Assembly (NCBI GenBank): GCA_905198825.1 | Contig: CAJKEF010000068.1 | Location: 1 to 6,166, forward strand | Source: an uncultured Collinsella sp. | GTDB lineage: Bacteria; Actinomycetota; Coriobacteriia; Coriobacteriales; Coriobacteriaceae | Direction: 5' to 3' | DNA: 6,166 bases | Part shown: positions 1-5,192 of the stretch, piece by piece | How the letters are laid out: each line of letters starts with the position of its first letter | How positions within the stretch are numbered: position 1 is the stretch's first letter | The notes under the pieces: generated by a model | What the model saw: only the letters and a program-made list of their open reading frames with translations | The model's database searches: none | Told to the model about the DNA's origin: nothing | Translations under genes and position numbers: made by a program

Positions 1-51
1 GAGGAATACATGATCGCCCACGACGTCGAGCGCCTGACCAAGAACAACTAA
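1..51 (+). CDS. 3' end of an unidentified gene (partial)
   Basis: Only the last 16 codons and the TAA stop are inside the window. The frame reads EEYMIAHDVERLTKNN, a charged, probably helical C-terminus. The reading is supported by the frame running open from the window edge, by GC-rich codons like those of the neighbours, and by an intrinsic terminator beginning 22 nt after the stop. I do not recognise the family from so short a tail. The gene converges on pta, so it is not in an operon with anything in the window. Confidence 0.6.
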   Translation, partial: EEYMIAHDVERLTKNN

Positions 52-73
52 CGCACCCGTTTGCATGTAAACG

Positions 74-109
74 AAAGGCCTCCAGAGCAACAGCTCCGGA
101 GGCCTTTTT
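74..109 (+). terminator. Intrinsic terminator of the upstream partial gene
   Basis: A strong stem pairs AAAGGCCTCC with GGAGGCCTTT. It is extended inward by GAGC/GCTC across one A-C mismatch, with an AACA loop, and is followed by a run of five T. This is the classic Rho-independent shape for plus-strand transcription. The A-rich left flank could also help terminate minus-strand readthrough. Confidence 0.85.
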
Positions 110-258
110 ACTAGCATACGGAAATTCCAGTCCCAAAGTGATCATCGCCGGCAACGCCTGCACTTTCAGCAACGACACCCATCCGTTCAGATTTTTCAGA
201 CGCAGCTCGTAGCCAAGTCGCCGTCCACCCCAGATACCCTGATTACTACGTAGTGGTA
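110..258. other. Intergenic stretch without a recognisable gene
   Basis: This part of the 353-nt convergent spacer shows no open frame with a plausible ribosome binding site on either strand. The only visible structure is a 10-bp perfect palindrome, ACTACGTAGT, at 245-254, four bases before the large inverted repeat begins. No tRNA-like or promoter-like signal stands out. Confidence 0.5.
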
Positions 259-389
259 GAAGGCCGTACGGGCTTACCCCTGAAAACACTCCGCAGACCA
301 GAAACGCCCCCGTTCGTAGCTCCGAAGGAGCAGAACGGGGGCGTTTCATTGGTCGAGGACGTTTTCAGGGGCTAGCCCGTACGGCCTTC
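259..389. repeat. Nested 131-nt inverted repeat between convergent genes
   Basis: Outer arms 259-287 and 361-389 pair at 27 of 29 positions; the two mismatches are adjacent (275/373 and 276/372). Further in, TCC/GGA (290-292/357-359) and GACCA/TGGTC (296-300/350-354) pair. A perfect 15-bp stem follows (301-315/333-347), and the tip is GCTCC-GAA-GGAGC (319-331). The whole element could fold as one nearly continuous hairpin. Each outer arm contains the self-complementary CCGTACGG (264-271 and 377-384). It starts 16 nt past the pta stop codon. The size and layering exceed a normal terminator, so it may be a bidirectional terminator that has grown, or a small REP/MITE-like element. Only its copy number in the genome would separate these. 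Confidence 0.85.
301..347 (-). terminator. Probable bidirectional terminator core at the pta 3' end
   Basis: The inner part of the nested repeat is a perfect 15-bp stem, GAAACGCCCCCGTTC with its complement, capped by a second small hairpin. On both strands the G/C-rich stem ends in GCGTTTC, giving only three T. It therefore resembles a symmetric A-rich/T-rich terminator but lacks a long T tract. It would serve pta on the minus strand and back up the 74-109 terminator on the plus strand. Confidence 0.55.
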
Positions 390-404
390 GGGCGATTGCG
401 TACG

Positions 405-1385
405 CTACTCAGCCATCTGAGCCTGGACGGCGGTGATGGCCACGACGCCCACGATGTCGTCGGCAGAGCAGCCGCGCGAAAGGTCGTTAACCGGCTTGGC
501 GATGCCCTGCAGGATGGGGCCGTAGGCGTCGGCGCCGGCGAAGCGCTGGACCAGCTTGTAGCCGATGTTGCCGGCCTCGAGGTCGGGGAACACCAGCACG
601 TTGGCCTTACCGGCGACGGAGGAGCCGGGAGCCTTGAGCTGGGCGACGGTGGGGACGATGGCGGCATCGAGCTGCAGGTCGCCGTCGATGGCGAGCTCGG
701 GAGCCTTCTCCTTGCAGAACTTCACAGCCTCCTGGACCTTCTTGGCGACCTCGCCACCGGCGGAGCCCATGGTGGAGTAGGAGAGCATGGCCACGTGCGG
801 CTCAACATTGCCCATGAAGGTGGACCAAGAGTGGGCGGAGGCGATGGCGATCTCGGAGAGCTCGTCAGAAGACGGATTAATGTTGAGGCCGCAGTCGGCG
901 AAGATCAGCGTGCCGTCGGTGCCGAACTGCGGGGTGTCGGTGCACATCACGAAGAAGGCCGAGACCAGCTTGGTGCCCGGGGCGGTCTTGAGGATCTGAA
1001 GCGCAGGGCGCAGGGTGTCGGCGGTGGAGTGGCAGGCGCCGGAGACCAGGCCGTCGGCGTCGCCCATCTTGACCATCATGGTGCCAAAGTAGGTGGCGTC
1101 CATCACCTGGGCGCGAGCCTGCTCGATGGTAACGCCCTTCTTGGCGCGGAGCTCGGCAAACTTCTGCGCGTACTCCTCGTGCTTCTCGGCATTGCGCGGG
1201 TCGATGACGGTAGCGCCGGGAACGTCGATCTCGTCGGGGTTGCCCAGGATGACGATCTTTGCCAGGCCCTCCTCGATGATCTTGGTGGCTGCGACGATGG
1301 TGCGCGGGTCCTCGCCCTCGGGCAGGACGATGGTCTTAAGGTCGGCCTTGGCGGCAGACTTCATACGGTTTAGGAAATCGCTCAT
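405..1385 (-). CDS. pta: Phosphate acetyltransferase
   Basis: This enzyme interconverts acetyl-CoA plus phosphate with acetyl phosphate plus CoA in the cytoplasm, the first step of acetate production. At 326 aa it is the short, single-domain form, without the N-terminal regulatory domains of the long enterobacterial type. Family motifs are clear: VLPEGEDPR near 20-28, the SGACHSTADTLRPALQ segment at 115-130, LSYSTMGSAGG at 201-211, VFPDLEAGNIGYKLVQR at 265-281, and NDLSRGCSADD at 300-310. In the last, Ser303-Arg304 match the CoA-site Ser-Arg pair known from Methanosarcina Pta and Asp310 the catalytic-site aspartate. The ATG is preceded by AAGGAG (1390-1395) with 4 nt spacing. ackA, the usual partner, does not follow: the next gene downstream converges. 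A minus-strand TATAAT lies at 1513-1518. Confidence 0.96.
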   Translation of the reverse strand: MSDFLNRMKSAAKADLKTIVLPEGEDPRTIVAATKIIEEGLAKIVILGNPDEIDVPGATVIDPRNAEKHEEYAQKFAELRAKKGVTIEQARAQVMDATYFGTMMVKMGDADGLVSGACHSTADTLRPALQILKTAPGTKLVSAFFVMCTDTPQFGTDGTLIFADCGLNINPSSDELSEIAIASAHSWSTFMGNVEPHVAMLSYSTMGSAGGEVAKKVQEAVKFCKEKAPELAIDGDLQLDAAIVPTVAQLKAPGSSVAGKANVLVFPDLEAGNIGYKLVQRFAGADAYGPILQGIAKPVNDLSRGCSADDIVGVVAITAVQAQMAE

Positions 1386-1438
1386 GTTACTCCTTACAAG
1401 CGTTTTGCTAAGCTCCAGGCGCCCGGCCGTTCACGAAT

Positions 1439-1459
1439 AAACCCGCTGCTAGCGGGTTT
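1439..1459. other. Hairpin in the pta 5' leader
   Basis: A perfect 9-bp stem, AAACCCGCT paired with AGCGGGTTT, encloses a 3-nt loop in the spacer between pta and glf. If pta starts from the minus-strand TATAAT at 1513-1518, the hairpin lies in its leader roughly 50-70 nt after the start, and minus-strand transcription leaves it through GGGTTTATT. It resembles a short attenuator or an RNA-stabilising stem. It could instead be a remnant terminator. No known riboswitch class is recognisable. Confidence 0.5.
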
Positions 1460-1512
1460 ACCTTTCAATTATGTACGCCGCGGTGCTTGAGCTTTCCTTG
1501 TGTGGCAAGCTC

Positions 1513-1518
1513 ATTATA
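1513..1518 (-). promoter_or_regulatory. Candidate -10 box of the pta promoter
   Basis: Read on the minus strand this is a perfect TATAAT about 128 nt upstream of the pta start codon. No good TTGACA-like -35 lies 16-18 nt upstream; that position overlaps the opposing plus-strand -10 box. It forms an exact 7-bp inverted repeat (ATTATAG / CTATAAT) with the plus-strand box. Confidence 0.5.
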
Positions 1519-1532
1519 GGACGCATTAGCGC

Positions 1533-1538
1533 TATAAT
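1533..1538 (+). promoter_or_regulatory. Candidate -10 box of the glf operon promoter
   Basis: A perfect TATAAT lies 78 nt upstream of the glf start and would give a leader of roughly 70 nt. The -35 position falls around CTCATT, a poor match, overlapping the opposing pta -10 box. Weak -35 elements on both sides suggest either an activator or shared, mutually exclusive polymerase binding. Confidence 0.5.
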
Positions 1539-1605
1539 CGCTCTGATAAATATGTCTCGAAGAATGTTCGAGAAAAGCCCAGCTAACGAGCCCGTGGCTT
1601 TTGAC

Positions 1606-1611
1606 AAGGAG
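1606..1611 (+). promoter_or_regulatory. Ribosome binding site of glf
   Basis: AAGGAG sits 5 nt before the ATG at 1617. It decides in favour of this start over the in-frame ATG at 1668 (Met18), which lies right at the first beta strand of the FAD fold but has no Shine-Dalgarno sequence in front of it. Confidence 0.8.
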
Positions 1612-1616
1612 TATCG

Positions 1617-2819
1617 ATGCAGATTACCTCAGGCCTGCCTGAAGGCTTTAACGCCGGTGCATACGACATGATTGTCGTCGGTGCCGGATATGCCGGTGCC
1701 GTTTGCGCCCGCCGTCTTGCCGAAACCATCGGCTATCGTGTTGCCGTTTTGGAGCGCCGTAGCCACATTGCGGGCAATGCCTTCGACTGCACTGACGAGG
1801 CGGGAATCCTGGTCCACGAGTATGGTCCGCACATCTACCATACCTTTAACGAGCGCGTCCACAATTTCCTGTCGCGCTTTACCAAGTGGACGGACTACCA
1901 GCACAAGGTGCTCGCCAATATCAACGGCACCCTTATGCCCGTGCCCTTTAACCATGCGAGCCTTAAGCTTGCCTTTGGCGATGAGCGCGGCGAGGAACTG
2001 TACCAAAAGCTCGTGGAGACCTTTGGCAAGGACGTCAAGGTGCCCATCATGGAGCTGCGCAAGAAGAACGACCCGGATCTTGCCGAGGTCGCCGATTATG
2101 TCTATGAGAACGTCTTTTTGCATTACACCATGAAGCAGTGGGGCCAGACGCCCGATCAGATCGATCCCTCGATCACCGGCCGCGTTCCCGTTTTTGTGGG
2201 CGATGATGACCGCTACTTCCCGCAGGCTCCCTTCCAGGGTATGCCGCAGGACGGCTATACCGCGCTGTTCGAGCACATGCTCGACCACGATCTGATTGAT
2301 GTGTTCTGCGACGTGGACGCCCGCGACCTCTTCGAGATCGACGAGACCACCGTCAAGATCGACGGCAAGGTCTATGGCGGCGAGATCGTCTACACCGGTC
2401 CGCTCGACGAGCTGTTCAACCTCGACCTGGGCGCGCTGCCGTACCGCACGCTCGATATGAAGTTCGAGACGCTCGATATGGATCAGTTCCAGCCCGTGGG
2501 CACCGTCAACTACACCACGAGCGAGGACTACACGCGCATCACCGAGTTCAAGAACATGACCGGTCAGGTTTTGCCCGGCAAGACCACCATCATGAAGGAG
2601 TACTCCAAAGCCTATACGCCCGGCTCGGGTGAGACGCCGTACTACGCCATTCTTGAGCCCGAGAACCGTGAGCTCTACGAGCGCTATCTTGAGCGCGTCC
2701 AGAACCTGACGAACTTCCACCCGGTGGGTCGTCTGGCCGAGTATCGTTACTACGATATGGATGCCGTGACCAACTCCGCCCTCGATCTTTCGGATGAGAT
2801 TATCGCCTGCCATGCATAA
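1617..2819 (+). CDS. glf: UDP-galactopyranose mutase
   Basis: This FAD-dependent cytoplasmic enzyme converts UDP-galactopyranose to UDP-galactofuranose (EC 5.4.99.9), the donor for galactofuranose in surface glycans. The length of 400 aa is close to the usual 370-400 for bacterial Glf. The N-terminal FAD-binding strand-turn reads IVVGAGYAG (19-27), after an extension of about 17 residues. Signature segments follow: EYGPHIYHT (68-76), MKQWG (172-176, matching the substrate-stacking Trp), a basic/acidic stretch with Arg189 and Tyr200, TRITEFK (306-312, with Arg307 matching the catalytic-site diphosphate-binding Arg), EYS (328-330), and YRYYDMD (376-382, with Tyr378 and Asp380 matching the substrate tyrosine and aspartate). 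Residue matches are by motif alignment with the E. coli/Klebsiella enzymes. The next gene overlaps the stop by 8 nt, so the two are probably co-transcribed and coupled. Confidence 0.96.
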   Translation: MQITSGLPEGFNAGAYDMIVVGAGYAGAVCARRLAETIGYRVAVLERRSHIAGNAFDCTDEAGILVHEYGPHIYHTFNERVHNFLSRFTKWTDYQHKVLANINGTLMPVPFNHASLKLAFGDERGEELYQKLVETFGKDVKVPIMELRKKNDPDLAEVADYVYENVFLHYTMKQWGQTPDQIDPSITGRVPVFVGDDDRYFPQAPFQGMPQDGYTALFEHMLDHDLIDVFCDVDARDLFEIDETTVKIDGKVYGGEIVYTGPLDELFNLDLGALPYRTLDMKFETLDMDQFQPVGTVNYTTSEDYTRITEFKNMTGQVLPGKTTIMKEYSKAYTPGSGETPYYAILEPENRELYERYLERVQNLTNFHPVGRLAEYRYYDMDAVTNSALDLSDEIIACHA

Positions 2820-3843
2820 AGTCATAACATTCGGTATTCCCTCGTATAACGCCGCCAAGGACATGGACCATTGCATCACCTCCATCTTGGAGGGGAGCAA
2901 TTACGCCACCGATATCGAGATTATCGTGGTGGACGACGGCTCCAAGGACGAGACGGCCGCCAAGGCCGATGAGTGGGAGGCCCGTTATCCTGGAATCATC
3001 CGCGCGGTGCACCAGGAGAACGGCGGCCACGGTATCGCCGTCCTCTCGGGTCTGCGCGAGGCACAGGGCACCTATTACAAGGTTGTCGACTCGGACGACT
3101 GGCTCGACGGTGCGGCGCTTTCGACCATGCTGTCGATTCTGCGTGGCTTTGAGGAGCGCGACCAGCGCGTCGACCTCTTTATCTCGAACTATGTGTACGA
3201 GAAGGTTTACGAGGGCACGCATACCGCGATTGGCTACAAGTTTGCCCTGCCGCGCAAAAAGATTTTCTCTTGGGACCAGATCGGACACTTCCGTCCCGAT
3301 CAGAACCTGCTCATGCACAGCCTGTGCTATCGCACCGATGTACTGCGCGAGTCCAATCTACCTATGCCGGCACACACGTTCTATGTGGACAACATCTACG
3401 CATACGTGCCGCTGCCGCGCTGCAAGACCATGTACTACGCCGACATCGACCTCTATCGCTACTTTATCGGTCGCGAGGGCCAGAGCGTCAATGAGGCCAC
3501 GATGGTCAAGCGCCTGGGTCAGCAGTTCCGCGTAACGCGCATCATGATGGAATCGTTCCACCTGTACCAGGACGTTGAGTCCTCGCGTCTGCGTTCGTAC
3601 ATGATGGGCTACTTCACCATGATGATGGCGATTTGCTCGGTGCTCACCAAGCTTTCCGAGGAAGATTGTGCCGATGAGCGCCTGAAGACGCTGTGGAAGG
3701 ACCTGAAAGAGTACGACGAGCGCATGTATCGTCGCGCTCGCTACGGCGTGGTCGGACTCTTTACCAACCTGCATGGCCGGGCCGGAGACAAAACCACACT
3801 CGGCCTATACCATCTTGCCTCAAAGATCTTCAAATTCAACTAA
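2812..3843 (+). CDS. Family 2 glycosyltransferase
   Basis: This is a GT-A fold transferase of family GT2. From the chosen start, the first strand KVITFGIPSYNAA (3-15) is followed by IEIIVVDDGSKDETA (35-49), the nucleotide-binding DDGS loop. GGHGIAVLSGL (71-81) precedes VVDSDDWLDG (91-100), the DXD-type metal/sugar-nucleotide site. The length is 343 aa; no transmembrane segment or signal peptide is convincing, and the C-terminus is basic and aromatic (ASKIFKFN). ATG 2812 overlaps the glf stop as ATGCATAA and puts Met directly before the first strand; an in-frame ATG at 2794 would add six residues. Neither has a strong Shine-Dalgarno, consistent with coupling to glf. The donor is not readable from sequence. 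Context suggests galactofuranose transfer or another step of a galactofuranose-containing surface polymer (inference). Confidence 0.9.
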   Translation: MHKVITFGIPSYNAAKDMDHCITSILEGSNYATDIEIIVVDDGSKDETAAKADEWEARYPGIIRAVHQENGGHGIAVLSGLREAQGTYYKVVDSDDWLDGAALSTMLSILRGFEERDQRVDLFISNYVYEKVYEGTHTAIGYKFALPRKKIFSWDQIGHFRPDQNLLMHSLCYRTDVLRESNLPMPAHTFYVDNIYAYVPLPRCKTMYYADIDLYRYFIGREGQSVNEATMVKRLGQQFRVTRIMMESFHLYQDVESSRLRSYMMGYFTMMMAICSVLTKLSEEDCADERLKTLWKDLKEYDERMYRRARYGVVGLFTNLHGRAGDKTTLGLYHLASKIFKFN

Positions 3844-4028
3844 CTGTTGAGTAATCGTTGCTGATAGGTTGACTGGGCCCCTTGGCCTTTAGTTTGCTAC
3901 TGCGAACAGTCCTGCTCGCACGGAAAGCACATTAAGTGCTTTCCGGCTCGTGCGGAACTTGTATCAAACTAAAGGCCAAGGGGCCTCTGCTATAAATCGA
4001 TTGTCAGTTAGGTGAATTTGAAGATCTT
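3823..4028. repeat. Imperfect 206-nt inverted repeat reaching into the glycosyltransferase 3' end
   Basis: Terminal arms of 16 bp are perfect (3823-3838 and 4013-4028, AAGATCTTCAAATTCA). They continue imperfectly through CTAACTG and AATCG on each side. A perfect 21-bp arm pair follows (3876-3896 / 3965-3985, GGCCCCTTGGCCTTTAGTTTG and complement), and the centre is a 10-bp stem, CGGAAAGCAC / GTGCTTTCCG (3921-3930 / 3936-3945) with loop ATTAA. The left terminal arm codes the end of the glycosyltransferase. No T tract follows any of the stems, so it is not a textbook intrinsic terminator, although it lies where a bidirectional terminator is expected. Confidence 0.85.
3921..3945. terminator. Central hairpin at the second convergent junction
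   Basis: A perfect 10-bp stem, CGGAAAGCAC with GTGCTTTCCG around an ATTAA loop, lies midway between the convergent glycosyltransferase and P1 hydrolase genes. Position argues for a transcription end signal on both strands; the missing T run argues for a weak or factor-dependent one, or for an RNA-stabilising role. Confidence 0.4.
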
Positions 4029-4070
4029 CGACGCGCGGTACACAGGGGCCTGGGCTGAAAAGATCTTAGT
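4008..4070 (-). pseudogene. Relic of a second glycosyltransferase C-terminus
   Basis: Read on the minus strand, an open stretch ends TKIFSAQAPVYRASKIFKFT followed by TAA. Its last residues match the tail of the intact glycosyltransferase on the other strand (LYHLASKIFKFN, also followed by TAA), including 16 identical consecutive bases. There is no start codon with a ribosome site and no upstream glycosyltransferase sequence: the P1 hydrolase gene ends 20 nt further upstream. I infer the stub of a paralogous gene whose body was lost, or an inverted duplication of the existing 3' end. The alternative is that the match arose only as part of the hairpin. Confidence 0.45.
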
Positions 4071-4089
4071 TGGTAGTCGGTCGAGTGGA

Positions 4090-5091
4090 TTATTTCGCGG
4101 CGCCGGGGATGCCGTGGGAGGTTTTGGCGTTTTTGGCTCCGTTTACGATGGCGGTCTGTAGGGCCCTTACGGCGAGCATGCCTAACAGGTCTAGGGGCAC
4201 AGTGGCGCTTGCCTGGGCTCCTAGCTTGCCGCTGGCGAGGGTGTAGATGGTGTCGCCGTCGTTGGTGGTGTGCGTGGGGCGGATGGCGTGCGCATAGGCG
4301 TCTGCGGCCATCTGGGAGACCTTGGTGGCCTGGGCCTTAGTGAGCTCCACGTTGGTGACGATGCAGCTGATGGTGGTGTTGGTGCGGTCGAGCGGCATTT
4401 GCATGGAGCCGGCGGCGGCAAAGGCTGCGAGCTCCATGTCGACAATCTGGTCGCTATCGGCTGCGGCGCGCATGCCGGCGACCCATTCGCCGGTGAAGGG
4501 GTCGACCACGTTGCCGCAGGCGTTGACCGAGACCACGGCGCCCACCTTAACAGGGCCGAGTGCCACGGCGGCAGCGCCTAGGCCGGCCTTCATGCAGGTG
4601 GCGGGGCCCATGAGCTTGCCCACGGTGGCACCGGTGCCGGCACCTACATTGCCCTGCTCGAGCATGGTGGGGGTGTTGTCGAGCGCCTCGCGCACGGCGG
4701 AGATGCCAGCCTCAATGTCGGGGCGTACGGTGGGGTCGCCAAAGGCGAGGTCGAAGATGCAGCTGGAGCACACGATAGGCACCTGCGTGGGGCCGACGGG
4801 AAGGCCGATGCCGCGGCTCTCAAGCTCGCGGGCGACGCCGCTTGCGGCCTCCAGACCAAAGGCCGATCCACCCGAAAGGCAGACGGCGTGGACCTTGTCC
4901 ACGGTGTTCTCGGGACGCAGCAGGTCGGTCTCGCGCGAAGCGGGAGCGCCACCGCGTACGTCAACGCCACCGGTGGCACCCTCGGGCGCCACGATTACGG
5001 TGCAGCCGGTGCCAGCCTCCTCGTCCGTATAGTTGCCAAAGCAAAAGCCATCGACGTTGCAGGCATCGATGGCTTCGAGCAGTGTGTCCAT
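4090..5091 (-). CDS. P1 family (DmpA/NylC-like) N-terminal nucleophile hydrolase
   Basis: Members of this family (MEROPS S58/P1) cut themselves once to expose a nucleophilic Ser or Thr and act as aminopeptidases or amidases on small peptides and amides. The 333-aa protein shows the family landmarks: LSGGSAFGLEAA (72-83), GNVGAGTGATVGK (147-159), the predicted cleavage site RTNTTIS (236-242), and NDGDTIYTLASG (277-288). Asn238-Thr239 looks like the Asn-Thr autoproteolysis site of NylC-type enzymes, which would give an alpha chain of about 238 and a beta chain of about 95 residues with Thr239 as nucleophile. No signal peptide is seen, so it should be cytoplasmic. The ATG has AGGAG (5097-5101) 5 nt upstream. 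The physiological substrate cannot be inferred. It stands alone between a hairpin terminator and the convergent glycosyltransferase. Confidence 0.9.
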   Translation of the reverse strand: MDTLLEAIDACNVDGFCFGNYTDEEAGTGCTVIVAPEGATGGVDVRGGAPASRETDLLRPENTVDKVHAVCLSGGSAFGLEAASGVARELESRGIGLPVGPTQVPIVCSSCIFDLAFGDPTVRPDIEAGISAVREALDNTPTMLEQGNVGAGTGATVGKLMGPATCMKAGLGAAAVALGPVKVGAVVSVNACGNVVDPFTGEWVAGMRAAADSDQIVDMELAAFAAAGSMQMPLDRTNTTISCIVTNVELTKAQATKVSQMAADAYAHAIRPTHTTNDGDTIYTLASGKLGAQASATVPLDLLGMLAVRALQTAIVNGAKNAKTSHGIPGAAK

Positions 5092-5114
5092 ATTTTCTCC
5101 TATCGGTTTTCCGC

Positions 5115-5131
5115 CCGGGCCTTATGCCCGG
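5115..5131 (-). other. Hairpin in the P1 hydrolase 5' leader
   Basis: CCGGGC and GCCCGG pair around a 5-nt loop, ending about 13 nt before the AGGAG of the P1 hydrolase. It is GC-only and stable for its size. It may influence translation or be incidental in GC-rich DNA. No convincing -10/-35 pair is visible in the remaining 100-nt spacer. Confidence 0.35.
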
Positions 5132-5161
5132 TCGGGATCCGTACGGTACGCCAAAATTGTA

Positions 5162-5184
5162 GGCGCTGGGGGATACCCAGCGCC
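5162..5184 (-). terminator. Terminator of the DJ-1/maf transcript
   Basis: A perfect 9-bp stem, GGCGCTGGG with CCCAGCGCC, encloses a 5-nt loop and begins 8 nt after the maf stop. On the minus strand it is followed by TACAATTTT, a modest T-rich tail. It separates the DJ-1/maf pair from the P1 hydrolase gene, although readthrough into that gene remains possible. Confidence 0.7.
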
Positions 5185-5192
5185 AGATGCAA

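Noticed and set aside
259..389. CRISPR or tandem repeat array
   Set aside because: There is only a single inverted-repeat element; no direct repeats with regular spacers occur.
396..1373. Plus-strand open frame of 325 codons opposite pta
   Set aside because: Its translation is low-complexity, rich in G, D, V, L and H, with no domain. It is the antisense shadow of a clearly identified pta gene in GC-rich DNA.
1471..1671. Small 66-codon plus-strand frame in the pta-glf spacer
   Set aside because: It runs across the divergent promoter boxes and the glf ribosome binding site into glf in another frame, has no Shine-Dalgarno and no recognisable product.
2794..2811. Earlier ATG start for the glycosyltransferase, adding six residues
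   Set aside because: It has no ribosome binding site and places an extra segment before the first strand; ATG 2812 overlapping the glf stop is the better start, though the earlier one cannot be excluded.
1629..2900. Minus-strand open frame of 423 codons opposite glf
   Set aside because: It is the antisense of an unmistakable Glf with no recognisable motif; its length comes from third-position G/C bias leaving few antisense stops.
4322..5032. Plus-strand 236-codon frame opposite the P1 hydrolase
   Set aside because: Serine, proline and alanine-rich shadow translation with no motifs; the minus strand has strong family signatures throughout.
5139..5146. Third copy of CCGTACGG, also present in both arms of the 259-389 repeat
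   Set aside because: An 8-bp palindrome recurring in GC-rich DNA is weak evidence of a shared protein site, and the flanking sequence of this copy does not resemble the other two.
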